The translations under genes and the position numbers were made by a program. This document shows, one piece after another, positions 23,765 through 35,756 of a DNA stretch of 64,000 bases. The stretch's first letter is position 1. Every line of letters starts with the position of its first letter. The notes beneath the pieces are model-generated. The model was not told the DNA's origin. It worked only from the letters and a program-made list of their open reading frames with translations, and searched no databases. Source of the DNA: Melampsora larici-populina 98AG31 (Eukaryota; Basidiomycota; Pucciniomycetes; Pucciniales; Melampsoraceae); NCBI RefSeq assembly GCF_000204055.1, contig NW_006768772.1, forward strand, positions 348,260-412,259, written 5' to 3'.

Positions 23765-24703
23765 ATGGAACAAATCAACTTCAACTTCAAACTCAAGCTC
23801 CATAGAACTTCATTCAATCTCATTCAACTTGACAAATTATTAAAACCACCTTCAAATCTTGCATGATTAAATACACTCATAAAAAGTCAAGCACAAAAAC
23901 ATTCACCATCAACAAAACCAAACCATCATTCACTTCAATTAAACTCTTCAGAACTGAAATTGATTCAATTGCTAAAAGATGGTGTAAAGCATATAAAAGA
24001 TAATAAAATCATTCAAGATTCATTAGAAAATAAAACTCTGAATTCATTCAACGTTTTTCAAATCACATTTCAATTCATTCAAATCAAAAATCTAAGTTTA
24101 AGTGAAATTGCAGCTAACAAAGCAAGACCAGATCAAATTAAACATTTAGAAACAGCTACAAGTAGATTCTTGAATCTTGAATTAGATCTTGTTCAATTAG
24201 GAATTGAATCTTATCATTTTGATTTTAGGATTCCAAGTGATATTGTTAGTTTTTGGATATCTACGAAATTCTTCGAGTTATTTTAATCAATTGTTCTTTT
24301 TCTTTTTGGGGGTTTGGTTTGATTGTAGGTTTGGTACTCCAAACGAATATGCAATGAGACGTGATATTACAATGAATGTGTTGTTTTACAATATTCATAA
24401 TGATCAAATCAAAGATCAAACTGAATGAGTAATCATTTTCCCTTATACATTCTCCAATTCTTGATCTTGAACTGATTCTCTTTGTTTTTGAAATTTCAGG
24501 GGCTTGAAGATTTAAAGAATGGTCTGACTAGAACACCTTTTCCTGCTTTAGAAACACTTCAAGATGATCCACTTAGATTGTTATGTTGTATTAGGTTTTC
24601 AAGTCGATATGGTTTTCGATTAGATGATCAAATCATTCAAGCTGCTCAATGTGATCAAATCACTGTTAGGATCTGCATCCAATTCTCACCCAACAGAATC
24701 TAA
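23765..24703 (+). pseudogene. tRNA CCA-adding enzyme (tRNA nucleotidyltransferase) fragment
   Basis: Family members add CCA to tRNA 3' ends. Three pieces are recognisable: one near 24120-24245 (HLETATSRFL, then RIPSD), one at 24330-24427 (FGTPNEYAMRRDITMNVLFY) and one at 24500-24665 (GLEDLKNGLTRTPFPALETL, then DDPLRLLCCIRFSSRYGF). The segment that should hold the metal-binding DxD and the GG motif is absent between 23866 and 24100. One intron donor has changed from GT to AT (after 24425), so splicing would fail. The frame ends soon after the third piece and the C-terminal tRNA-binding part is missing. Retained introns show capture at the DNA level, as expected of a Helitron. Confidence 0.82.
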
Positions 24704-25096
24704 CAAGGATCTGTTCAAACATTTCATTGATTTGTGGTTCTTTTGTTGAAAACAATTGAATCAGAGAAAATGATGCAGGGTAAGGACATTCGTTTTTTCA
24801 TGATTAATCTTGAAGTTACTCATCTATTTACTTTTGAATATATAGCTCCATCTCCATTATTATCAATAGAACTTATTAACCATCTAAACCTGTATCACTA
24901 TATCTTGCGTCCATCTCTGAGATCTTCTAATCAAAGCATTCCCGTCAAACACCTCTTGCTTCCCTCAAACTGATCACGCTTTGATTCATCAACTCAAAGA
25001 ATTGATTCAGTCTGATCAAAAGTTAGAAACATCAAAACAGAAAATAGTAGGATAATGTGGTTTAGGTGATCATTTAACAACACCATCAAGAGCTAT

Positions 25097-25719
25097 CACT
25101 GTAAACATCATTCAACTTCCCCAAATTGTAAGAGGAAAATGATTAATAGTACAGTTTGTCATAAAAGAATCTAATACTGCACACCTGAGCCATTTCACCC
25201 ACACTACATATGTGCAGCAAGCTAAGTCAATAGTTGGCTATCATGTACATACAGGTTTGCCCAGTTTTTTGCCCACCAGCAGAAATAAATCACATGTTAT
25301 ACCACATGTAACTTTTTTGACTTTGAAAAAATTGTGCCCAAAATTCACTACATATAATTCTGTAAGTGCTCAGTCAATATTGTTGAAGCTATTTCTTAGT
25401 AACAGAAAGGGTGTTACATGCAGTTGAGTTGATGAGATTACAACAAAACATTGAGTCAGTGTATGTAGTCAATCTTCGGAATGCTTTTTTGGATTTCTAA
25501 AAAGTTACAGCATGTATTACATATGAATAACTTATCCTGATGAGCAGATAACTGAGCAGAACTGTATGTACATGATAACCCCATATTCACTGAGCCTGCT
25601 ACACATATGTAGTGTGGGTGTTATGGCTCAGGTGTGGAGTGATAGATCATTTTATGACAAATCATACTCCCAGTCACTTTTTCCTGCCCACTTGGGGAAT
25701 TTGAATAATGTTTGCAGTG
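25097..25719. mobile_element. CACTG-ended element, family D, copy 1 (623 bp)
   Basis: Long inverted repeats of about 200 bp starting CACTGTAAACATCATTCAAC on the left and CACTGCAAACATTATTCAAA from the right. Duplicated TAT lies on both sides (25094-25096, 25720-25722). A second copy of identical length is at 60243-60865 in the opposite orientation. Coding capacity is nil. The CACTG ends and 3-bp duplication resemble CACTA-type MITEs. Confidence 0.88.
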
Positions 25720-26766
25720 TATCATTGTTGTGATTGATCTTGTGCTTTTTGGTTTGGATTTTGAGTAGATTATGATTGTTTATTGCATTCTTTCAAAGAT
25801 GTTCAATTACGTCATTTTCCACCACAATGTTGGTCATTTGGAACCAAAACCTAAATTGCACCATTCAACTCAAGGTTCTATAATCTTCATTTGTCTTGGG
25901 TTTTTCTTAAAACCTAAAATCAAAAACTGGAAAAACCATGAATCATACCTAAACTCAGAATGTGATTTCATAGATCACCTTAAAAACCCTACTTCAAATA
26001 CATTTTCAACCCATTAGCAAACCAAATCCATTGGTTAAAACAACTCCAACATTCAAAAATTTAGTATAATTTCTTATCAGAGGTTTAAACTCAAGCAGAA
26101 ACAATTCTGATAAATACAAAAATAGGAGAAGATTGTGAAAGGATTCAAAATGTCACAAATGATTTGTTTGAACTTTTTAAACAATACAGAGTTTTCAAAT
26201 TGATTGAACTCAAAAATAAATCAAATTTTAATATATTAGAACTACTTCATGAGATTATGCTTAAGTAAATTCAAATACTCATCCAGATCATCTTTACCAA
26301 CCAAAACTCTTCCTAAACTTTTTTTATTCCAAAACCAAGATCCAATATGTAAATGTTGATGTTTGATTGAATTTCTTTCTTTCTTTCAAGTATTCTGATT
26401 TCAGCATTTGAAGAAGAACTTCAATGACCATTAACAACCAACAATTTCAAAAATACAACTAATTCAGAATCCATTTAAATTTTCAAGTTATTTCAACATT
26501 TGGCAATTTCAAACAAGGTTGCTGATTTTCTTCTCTTTTTCTCAAATTTACTCAATTACTCACCTCCATTTTCTTTTTGTTTGTACTTGTATAGATTAGA
26601 AAATCTTCAATCAATGATTAATTTATCATTTAAAAGACAAATTTGATTACGGCACAATTGAGCTTACATTACCTGATTTGATTACAATCAAGCTATTGCA
26701 AAACCTATTGAACTTTGGTTCAGGTATCATTTGCATAATCAAAGATCTAAAAATCAATTAGACAAG

Positions 26767-27130
26767 GTAAGTATTAACCTTTTCAATTGGTTTTGTGTTT
26801 TATTCATTCAACTCATCCATTTCTCAGAGGGCGGAGTACAAGCTCTCTGCCCCTTCCATACTGTTGTATCTATCCGTTTGCCAGAACCATGTGTTATAGG
26901 AACGCACATGGTTTCTATATGCCCTTGTCCATATTCATCTGAAGATTCTCTTCCTAGAGCATGTTCTACCATGTATAGAATCCAACCCATCTGTACAGGT
27001 TACAGCCTACTGGTTGTGGTTTGGGGGTGGTCTCGGGGGCAAGGGAAATGAGACACATGGTTCAAAGCATGTTTCCCTTGCCCTCTCGACAAGAGAACAG
27101 CTCTGAGAAGAAAGAATTCTCAACCCCAGG
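26767..27130 (+). repeat. LTR-retroelement leader fragment, inverted copy of 32340-32690
   Basis: About 360 bp, starting TATTAACCTTTTCAATTGG, closely matches the minus strand of 32690 down to 32340, which follows an LTR there. No LTR accompanies this copy. Sequence from 27130 to 27420 is GC-richer and unmatched in the window. Confidence 0.65.
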
Positions 27131-27429
27131 GTGGTGGGCGGGCTCAAGAAACTAACCGTAAGGTAATAAGAGATAGAGCGATGAGAGATCTTGTGAGATC
27201 TTCGAGGTACGTCGCAGGGAGAGGGGAATGTGGTAGAGTCTGGGCGGGAAATTCTTTTCCCTTCTCTACCTTGCCCCCGTTCTACCATTCCGTGACGGAT
27301 CTCCTTAGACCTGTCACTAGGCTCCCTGCCTGCACTCGAAGCTCTCTCCCACTCCGAGAATATGGAATACAGAGTACCTCCACAGGGTCTGGAACTCTAA
27401 CCATTTTTTTGTTTTTTGGGTAGCAATTC

Positions 27430-28417
27430 ACCAAATAAAACAAAAATTATATTTGAAAATCAGTCAAGAATTATTTATAATTTGAAATAAAACTATTTTG
27501 AGCAGATTGGATTAGATCTATACCTTTACATGGCGGTCATTAATCAAATTTGATGTGAAAATTATTGGATCAATGACAAAATTTAGAGGTTTTTGAAATC
27601 AGTTGGAACATATTATTTGATTCTATTGAAATTTTGTATTCAAAAATGGTTCAAATGATCAGAGTGCAAAGAAGTGGAATCTTATTAAAGTTTGTTTTGA
27701 TGAAGGAAGATTCAAGGATTATGAGACTGGCAAAAGAGTTGGGGAGTGATGGGAATGGGTCAAGTCAAGATAAATTTTGCGCTGTGTCAAGGAGATGACC
27801 TGAGTGTTGGAGATATTCCAAAAGAATTATGATTGTTTTCTATGTATGATTAGTGGGGTTTTCTTTTGTAAAGTTTGGGAGAGTTTATTAAATTCTTGCT
27901 CTGATTATGTCAGGTTTCCTTTTGGTGTTGTAATCAAAAAGGTTTTATACATATTAAACATCTGAGTCAAAGAAGAAGATAAAAGTATTCCAAATCTTTT
28001 TGCATAAAAGTCTTAAATGTATGCTGGTGTAGTTAGAGCAAAAAAGACAGGCCCTCCTTGGTTAATGTTGATTGTGATTGTAAAATTATTCAACCCAATT
28101 GATATGTACACATTGTTATACTTCTTCATGAGAGTATGATTTCATTGTCCTGTTATTGTAAGTTGTTTGATTAACATTTACAGTGTTCACTTGATCTTGG
28201 TGAGTCTATGGAGATGATCAATCCACCATGTGTTAATTTGAGTATGATAAGCCAGCTTAAAAAAGCCCCATCTGCGCAGACACACCCTTCAGCTAAATGA
28301 TAAGGTGGTTGTGCAATTTTGGAAACCACTTTACCATCAGTATTGACAAAGACCGACTGGATTGTCACTTCATTAGACAATTGTATTTACATAGGTTGGT
28401 CCATATGAGCCAGTGAT
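27430..28417. other. Helitron 1 interior, no gene recognised
   Basis: AT-rich DNA with only short frames. Possible further decayed exons of captured genes cannot be identified by eye. Confidence 0.4.
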
Positions 28418-28444
28418 GCGGCGCCCGCCGCCCAGTTGTGCTAG

Positions 28445-29059
28445 TCAAAGTCTATGTTGCAGCCTGAACTGTCAAATCAGTGGTTTTTTTGGGCTGCAAA
28501 AACATTTATTGCATTGCTGCCCAAAAAAATAGAATTCAATCTTTTTTGGCGCTGTTGCGCCTCTTGTGTTGCGCAATGGTCAGGGCACTATGCAACATGA
28601 ACTCAACTTTTGTTGTTGCGGTATTAACCGCAACACAGAGTCTAATGCTGGTTTTTGTTGCGTGTTGCAGAGCAACACACCAAAAAACATGTGTGTTGTG
28701 GCATGGTGCTTTGCTGTCACAGGGTTACCCCTGGCCAGACCACTCCTTGTTGTGCATTCACTAAGGAATCTTGCTGATCATGACAAGCACAATAATCTTG
28801 CTGGCTTGTTGAACACCACTGTTATTTATGATGAACATGAGGAATATCATGTCATTCACATTGAGGATGTTATTGTCATCAAGAACCTCAAAGGTAAATT
28901 TGATATTGATGACAACACTTTCCATGGTTGGCTTAGCAACTTTTGTTTTCTCTCACACTGGCTCTTGTTGATATCCTTCAATTGTTTGAATTTGTGTGTT
29001 TATGTTGCTGCCCACTTTTTATTGCTTTTGTATGTTGAAATTCAGAAAAAGAATTTCTT
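28445..29059 (+). other. Degraded repeat DNA
   Basis: A run of GTTGCG/CGCAAC motifs (28550-28700) forms short inverted pairs. A 171-codon frame crosses this and an AT-rich stretch, but it has no family match and a composition typical of chance frames in repeats. Confidence 0.35.
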
Positions 29060-29408
29060 GTCTAATAGTCACACACTCTAGCCAGCTATGGGGTGTAAGC
29101 AGTTTGTTCAGCCTCCTTTGAGCATGGGTTTTGAGTCCCTTTGCAGGGTCTCAGGTCAATAAAGCCTTCCCTTCCTGCTTTGTGATTCAAGTTAGATATT
29201 CCTGTTATGGACAGACTTGGGGGTTTTCGGCGACGAGGGTCAAGGGAGTTCTGGTGAGGATTTGTATCTATTACCAGTCTTCCTATGTGGATTGTCGGAT
29301 GAGGGAAAATCTGTACAGGCAATGTATCTACAACTATAAGATGGTTCTCGAGCTTGTGACATGTAATGTGAATATGTCACTCAAGTGAAATAGAACCAGT
29401 TCATAACA
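29060..29408 (-). mobile_element. 3' LTR of a minus-strand LTR retrotransposon (left border uncertain)
   Basis: On the minus strand a polypurine tract AAAGGGGGGATAA (plus 29409-29421) is followed at once by TGTTATGAAC, the classic polypurine tract-LTR junction. The LTR continues to lower coordinates; its end near 29060 is a guess. Confidence 0.55.
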
Positions 29409-29636
29409 TTATCCCCCCTTTAATGCCCAAGCTTCCTCTTGCAAGCTCTGCATTCTTTCCACGGGCTGCGTTAAAAGCCCAAAAACTCTAGAATCAACCA
29501 CCTGGAGCCACATGGTCCTCAGTCTTGCTCTGTCAAGATCAAGTACCACAATTGGCATCTTGAATCTATTCATGATGAAAGAAGAGCAATCACCCTCTTC
29601 ATCTTGTCTCCACAAAGCCTGGGGAAAAGTTGTCAA
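29409..29636 (-). pseudogene. C-terminal fragment of an LTR-element polyprotein (putative)
   Basis: A minus-strand frame of about 75 codons ends inside the polypurine tract, where an LTR-element pol usually ends. No protease, reverse transcriptase or integrase motif is in the preserved part, so identity rests on position. Confidence 0.35.
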
Positions 29637-29759
29637 TGGTCAGGTTAAAATCAGCCTTGTATCAAGAAGCACCAACATAATTCCCTGGGAGTCTGCCATG
29701 CTGAATGTCCCTGGAGGCTTAAGGCAAGGAAGGGAGTGTGGAGCCAAATAAAATCTTAG

Positions 29760-30590
29760 CAAAATTTCTTAGAACATTACAAGACTTGGATTTTATCTTC
29801 TCACTTCACCTTGGGTCTATCCTCAAGGACAGTCAATATATGCCAGCCTCCAATGTCATTAGATAGAAAATGCATTATATCATCAGTCAAATCAAGAAGC
29901 CTCAGTTTATTGGTACAGGGATTGAGGTTGAATCAAAAATTCAAAACATGTCCAGTAGATTTAAGATTTGCTTTTGTTCTATGAGAATATTGGTATGTGT
30001 AATGAAATACATAATGAATTGTTAGATAGTCTATTTCCAAGATATATTCACTTTGCGCAGCAATGCATCCAACTTGTAATCCCCTCGTTTTTTCTTTCAA
30101 AGTCTTTGTATATTGACTCAATCTATCAATAACAGAAACCTCACTCACTGGGGTATCCATTGAAAAGAAAAATTAAATGAAGAAACTCTATTGGTACATT
30201 ATGTTTAGTATTCTGAATGAATCCAAATACAAAACCCATGGGTTTCAAACCCTCAGATCAAAGATAGAGGAAGGAATAAGCTCAAGTAGCTCTGATCAAA
30301 TGGGAGGAAGTGGGTGGCAAATTGTAAAGAGATGTTAAAGATTCATTGATCTATATTTAACTCACCTCATCAATCTCCCCTACATATCCAGGGCTTTCAA
30401 ACCTGTTGGTTTCTGATACTAAAGATGACCAGTCAGCTATCAAAAAGAGTGTTGAGCAAGCAAGACCCAAAATGGAACTGTTGAAATCACCATCAGAAAC
30501 AATCAGTATGTTTTGGGAAAAAAGTGAGTCGTCCAGATGGTCTTCTATCAGTGATATCCCACTAATCATCTCACTTCAAACTATATTCAA
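29760..30590. other. Intergenic, upstream of the next gene
   Basis: Short open frames only. A non-ATG frame at 30406-30594 just before the next gene may be part of its 5' exon. Confidence 0.35.
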
Positions 30591-31939
30591 ATGACCTGTG
30601 AAGACAATGGAGCTATCCTATACAAAGAAAGATATCCAATGCTGATCTCACATATACAAAAGCTTCTGGTGTCTAACCCAAAAACCTGGGCTAAAAGGAT
30701 GTTAATCATTTTTGAAGAGATTGAAGCAAAGAGAGATACAATAGATCCTTGCAAACAGATCACACTATTTCAAATCTTGATTCAAATGATCAAGATTTAC
30801 AAGTTGCCTATCAATTTTATGCTTGTTGTTTGGGCTGAGTCTGTCAAAATCAGTGAGGTGGTTAATATTTTTGGTGATAATATACCACAATCAAGCCTCT
30901 GGGAGGATAAATCACTATGGAACAATGAGTTGGCAAAGACAGAGGCATGTTATCGGGATGAAATTATAAAGCTGACCAAGAAACTGAGCCCAGGAAGGTG
31001 AGTGGCCAGATAACTAATTAGGTCTTGAAATGAGCAAAAGAATTGATGACCTAAATTTGAATTATTGTCAGAGAACTTTTGGAGTTTGTGGCCATGCAAG
31101 AAAACCATGCACCTTATGGAATAAAATTGACAGATGATTGGACACCTGAAGAACAAAAGGATTTGTTTGAATTTTGGATGACTAGTAAGTTTGAAACCTT
31201 AATCCCATCTTCAAAAATCAAAAATTTAAGTTGACATGAAAGTACATGATTGCCAAAGAACGAATCTTACCATTTTGGATCACATTAGACCCAAGATTAA
31301 AAAACATTTTGGAAACTCAATTTGTTCAGACTTCTTTAATTAAAGTACTTCAAAACTTTCCTGATTGTCATCTTAAAATTGGATGTGGATTCAAGCATTG
31401 GGCAGAAACACAATTGAGAGATCAATCAAAGACTGTATTGCAGTACATCAATTCATTGGATGGTGGCTTGTGAGTTCTTCAGATAAACTGTTAAATTTTT
31501 CATTTCCTGTAATGGTACTGATTTAATTATAACAGCAATTGTGGTCATTCATACATGTTTGACCTGGTCCAAGAACTCTACCCACCTTATGGGTTGAAGC
31601 TAAACCAAGCAATCACATCAACACAACGAATAGAGATTGTTAAGTTTTGGGCTACTCGTGAGTATGTCTTCAAACTCCAAATTGCTAGCAGTTTATTGAT
31701 GTTCCTCATTCTTTCAAGACATTGTGATATTCACAAGAATGAAATCATTCGGAGAAACAGAAGACTTAAATGAAGCTATCAACCTCTTGGTGATAAACAA
31801 CTTTGATGAGACAAGTGAAATTATGAAGACATTCCTTGAGAATGAGAATGCTTTTGATGAAAATACTTCAATTCTTGCTCAATTTTTGGCATCTTTCATA
31901 AACATCACCAAGGATAAGGCACAAGAGGAAATTTCATAA
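30591..31939 (+). CDS. Unrecognised multi-exon protein with internal duplication
   Basis: ATG 30591 opens a 136-codon exon ending at a GTGAGT donor near 31000. Further pieces follow at about 31070-31183, 31243-31470, 31540-31660 and 31723-31939, ending TAA. The second and fourth pieces resemble each other: an LxEFV/FDLVQ start, then APYGIKL against PPYGLKL, then FEFWMT against VKFWAT. This suggests a duplicated module of about 80-100 residues. The protein is Leu/Ile/Lys-rich, helical and without clear signal peptide or membrane span. The junction around 31183-31243 does not resolve cleanly with a canonical acceptor, so a decayed splice site is possible. No family was recognised. Confidence 0.5.
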
Positions 31940-32149
31940 GAAGCTTTGCATGAATTTTCAAAAACAAACTGATTCAATGATTCAAGATACTGTTGTACAA
32001 GAGAGTGATGCTCCTTGAGACCTAGTTCTATGCCTTCTTTTTATTTATGTTTGCCTCTTTGTAAATGTATTGATAGTGTTCCCAAAACTTGCGGTGGTAC
32101 TCAAACTTTCATTACCCAAAAGCAAATAAAGCTCTGGGTATGGGAAAGC
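31940..32149. other. 3' region of the preceding gene
   Basis: Short spacer to the LTR element; nothing else seen. Confidence 0.4.
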
Positions 32150-32719
32150 ATAGTCCTCTCAAGCTGTTACAGGTAAGGCATACATGTCACCAGAGTACCG
32201 TACAAAGGGTGGAAGGAAGGGACACACAGAGCTTTTCTCTCTCTGCCTATTCCACCACTTCATCTTAAGCTTTATCCACAACCATTGACATCTCATAAGA
32301 CTCAAACATAGATCTCTGATTTTAAAAGCCCATCCACCACCCGGGGTTGAGAAGTCTTGCTTCTCAGAGCTGTTCTCTCGTCTAGAGGGCAAGAGAAACA
32401 TGCTTTGAACCATGTGTCTCATTTCCCTTGCCCCCAAGACCACCCCCAAACCACAACCAGTAGGATGTAACCTGTACAGATGGGTTGGATTCTATACGTG
32501 GTAGAACATGCTCTAGGAAGAGAATCTTCAGATGAATATGGACAAGGGCATATAGAAACCGTGTGCGTTCCTAGAACACATGGTTCCGGGAAACGGATAG
32601 ATACAAAAGTATGGAAGGGGCAGAGAGAGCTTGTACTCCGCCCTCTGAGAAATGGATGAGTTGAATGAATAAAACACACAACCAATTGAAAAGGTTAATA
32701 CCCAAACCAGGCCCCCAAA
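32150..32719 (-). mobile_element. Internal leader of a truncated minus-strand LTR element
   Basis: Read from 32719 downward, sequence just after the LTR starts TTTGGGGGCCTGG, a possible primer-binding site, then the leader shared with 26767-27130. No gag or pol follows; the element is cut off near 32150. Confidence 0.5.
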
Positions 32720-33777
32720 TGTGAGGGTTGGGTACTCTTTGAGAGTGCTCAATGCTCACTAAAGGTGGGTCAAGATGGTTTGAACACTTAAATAATTATA
32801 TGTATATTTCAATATAATGTAATTACAATCAGATGATAAGAAAAGAAAGAGGAGGAAGGATAGAACTGGCCTGTTTGGGTAAATCCAGACAGGCTACAGT
32901 TAATTGACTCCTTAAAAGGAGGTTTGAAATATAATATGAGAAGGCTGGATCCAAAGCCCTCCTTTAATCTTTTAAGGTAATAGATTAAAGAGTGGTGTGT
33001 AGGTCACTAGCCTGGTTGTTTATAGTCACCAACTGGTAGTTATTCAAAAGGTCACTAACCTGTGAGTTGATGTAGGTCACTAACCTGCAGTTGTTCAAAA
33101 GGTCACTAACCTGAGAGTTAATAAAGGTTACTAACCTGTAGTTATTCAAAAGGTGACTAACCTGGGGTTCTTTGAGAGGTCACTAACCTGAAGTAGTCTA
33201 CTTAGGGAAAGTAGAGGATCCAAGGGATGAAGAGATGAATTACTTTATCTTTTAGGCAGGAAGCTGCTTTAAAGAGTTGAAGTGAATCACTAGTCTTATT
33301 ATTATAAGACTTTTGATTATGTACTTCAATTGAACTTTAAAGGGTTCTTTAAAAGATTTGTGTAATAAATTGCTTGAGGGAAAATCCTTGAAGGCTGAGA
33401 GAGGAGGGGTTTATATATCCTCCTCTCCAAACCTAATTGTAGTGATATTTGATTGTATCATCACTGTGGTTTAGGTTTTAATAATTACTATTAATTATCA
33501 TTATTATTAATATAACATAATTACATATACGTGTTATGTATTTTATGTAGTATAAGCATTTTAACTCTTGACACTGAGTTATGAGGTGTAATTAGTATTT
33601 TATTACATGTTACATATGTTTTTTAAGTGTATATACATATGTAATTGATGTTTGTATGTGTTTTATTATATGTTACATGTGTTTTATAAGCTGTATGTAC
33701 ATGTAATAAGGTTTATAAGTAAAAGTACAATATTATAAGTTAGTTTTGGGTACATGTATATGTACCCAGGGCTGACA
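32720..33777 (-). mobile_element. LTR, 1058 bp, TG...CA ends
   Basis: Begins TGTCAGCCCTGG and ends CCCTCACA on the minus strand, immediately followed by the leader. The interior holds a short-period array of GTCACTAACCTG motifs (32990-33200) and AT-rich promoter-like DNA. The partner LTR is not in the window. Confidence 0.55.
32990..33200 (+). repeat. GTCACTAACCTG tandem array
   Basis: Seven or so occurrences of GTCACTAACCTG or close variants, spaced about 25-35 bp with TTATTCAAAAG-like spacers, inside the LTR. Confidence 0.75.
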
Positions 33778-34614
33778 TGTAGGATGATGTCTTTCAGAAT
33801 AGAGGGGAGGTACCTATGTGGAAGGTGGGACAGTCTTAAGAAGTTGAGGACTTACTACATGATGAATCCATTACAACTATGGAATTCAACACTACACATG
33901 AACACACAAGTCATTTAGGACACAACACTTGTAACTTAGGAATGGAATGGTTTGATTAGAAGATTTTTTCTACATGGAACACATTAGCGTAAAATCTTAC
34001 TGTTGAGGCAGATTCATGCAGCAATCTCACTACTTCATGAGCTCCAGATAAATTGTCTTGGGGGAAAGTATGTATGTCAAATGGCAGCAACAAGTTGGAC
34101 AACACAGGACCCCTGATGAACGGATCATACCGGCCCCGGCCACACATTTTGTAAATTTCCCATGAGTGACGGCAAATTGGGACATCTTGACATGTCACGG
34201 GAGATTGTTTGTAATGTTTGCTATCAATTACATACACTTTCACCTATGTAGCACATGTAATTACGGAGATATCCGGTTGTAACACAAAGTCCAACCAGGT
34301 ATGAATTATTCTCAAGCCTCTGGGCAAAAAAACCTTGATTGCACTTTTGTGCGGCAACCAGACACGCTGTGGCTTCCAGACGTACACCAGCAGATAGCCT
34401 GTGTCTTTGTACATCTTTTGAGCATGTCACATGTAAAGGAATGTTAGATGTGGTTTCACAGGATCTTGGTATCCAAAAACCTCTTTTCATTGGTAGGTTC
34501 CCTTGGCGCTCTCCAGGGTCCTGACAACACCCAGGTGAAAACCTAAAACAAAGCATATTTTCTTGTACCTGCAGCCATTATTGTAAAGTTTGCACCTGGG
34601 CAAAGAAAACAGTC
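33778..34614. other. No gene recognised
   Basis: Minus-strand frames of 95 and 110 codons (33956-34243, 34224-34556) have no family resemblance and overlap each other. Confidence 0.35.
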
Positions 34615-35228
34615 AGGTCATAATCAAACTTAGCAAAGTCCTACTTGTTTTGAGCTGTACTGGCCAGCTCAAACAAGGGACTTACGTGTAATGTCCAAAA
34701 AATGGTGTGAGATCTGTCAGGGCTTTTCCCAAAAATCTACTGGCCTTATGAAACTTTTTTTGACATTTTCAAACTTCATTAGCCCCAAAACAAAAATTGT
34801 ACCTCTTGAAATTCTCTATAACCTGGTACTCTTGGCTTCTTGATAGTGTGAGTGGTTGTGCAGATATTTATATAAGTGTTTCACAGCTTGAAGCCAAAAA
34901 TTGAGTAATCTTGCCTGATCCGAGTCTGAAATTTGAACTTTGGTGTAGACTTGAAATAGCAACTTTCCTGCCTGTTTGCAGAACCAATCAAGCTATCAGG
35001 GTTCTGAAAGTGTTGGCTTGTAGCCAAAAGCAAGGCGCTCATTTTTCATTTTTGGTACAGGAAAGGTTAGAATGGTAAAAAAAAGTTTCATAAGGCTAGT
35101 AGATTTTTGGGAAAAGCCCCAACAGATCTCACGCCATTTTTTGGACATTACGCGTAAGTCCCTCGTTTGAGCTGGCCAGTACAGCTCAAAACGAGTAGGA
35201 CTTTGTTAAGTTTGGGTCATCATGACCT
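34615..35228. mobile_element. Long-TIR element, 614 bp
   Basis: Inverted repeats of about 150 bp starting AGGTCAT and containing AGCTGTACTGGCCAGCTCAA, which is itself partly palindromic. Left and right arms differ at few positions, for example ACGTGTAATG versus ACGCGTAATG, which is a C/T difference in a CpG. No target duplication could be defined and there is no coding capacity. Classification is open. Confidence 0.75.
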
Positions 35229-35756
35229 AATTAATGAGTGGACAATACCTCAAAACTATATGTAAAATCTTGTGATGTCAATGACCATAGCCAATTTGAG
35301 ATTTTGGAAGGTTTTGATCACCAATTTTTGGCTTGTAATTCATGGGGGGCACAAGCCTTTCAAGAATGGTCGTAAGTTTAAATTGCAAAACTGATTAAGC
35401 CTTTTCTCACATTCCCTTTTTATCATCTAATCGACTATGTATAAACACTCGCTACTTACATAAACTTGAAAGCACAGACAAATTTGAACATGTTTTGAGA
35501 TATATACATCATATACAGAACAACAAAACCCCTGACCCAAAAGAACGAGAGATAAGAACAAAAGAAAACAAGATGTAGATTTGCTGGATTTTGGTGGTAT
35601 AACAATACGTACCTGAACCAAAAAGGACGACTTGAAAGTTGACAACGAGATGAAAGGAAGGCATACAAACTGAGAAGAAAGTCAAATCACATGAAATGAT
35701 AAAAACTGGAAACTATTGCTTATCGGATGAAGAGTTTGGTTTGTTGGAGGGTATGA
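35229..35756. other. 3' flank of the next gene
   Basis: No gene seen; overlapping minus-strand frames of about 70 codons have no support. Confidence 0.4.

Larger units (their letters stand above)
23501..28444 (+). mobile_element. Helitron-like element 1, 4.9 kb, with captured gene
   Basis: 5' end begins TCATACAAGTTAAAGG after an A (23500). 3' end is a 14-bp palindrome GCGGCGCCCGCCGC (28418-28431), a 9-nt spacer and CTAG (28441-28444) followed by T. These are the hallmarks of Helitrons: TC start, hairpin, CTRR end, insertion between A and T, no target duplication, no inverted repeats. The first 165 bp and the hairpin recur in the element at 46736-50443. It carries no Rep/helicase, so it is non-autonomous. 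Cargo is a tRNA nucleotidyltransferase pseudogene and later insertions. Confidence 0.82.

Noticed and set aside
23492..28457. CAACATAGG and CTATGTTG at the two flanks of Helitron-like element 1 as inverted repeats
   Set aside because: Only 8-9 bp, outside the TC and CTAG ends, and not repeated at element 2; probably coincidence.
28566..29081. 171-codon plus-strand frame
   Set aside because: Spans GTTGCG repeats and AT-rich DNA with no family resemblance.
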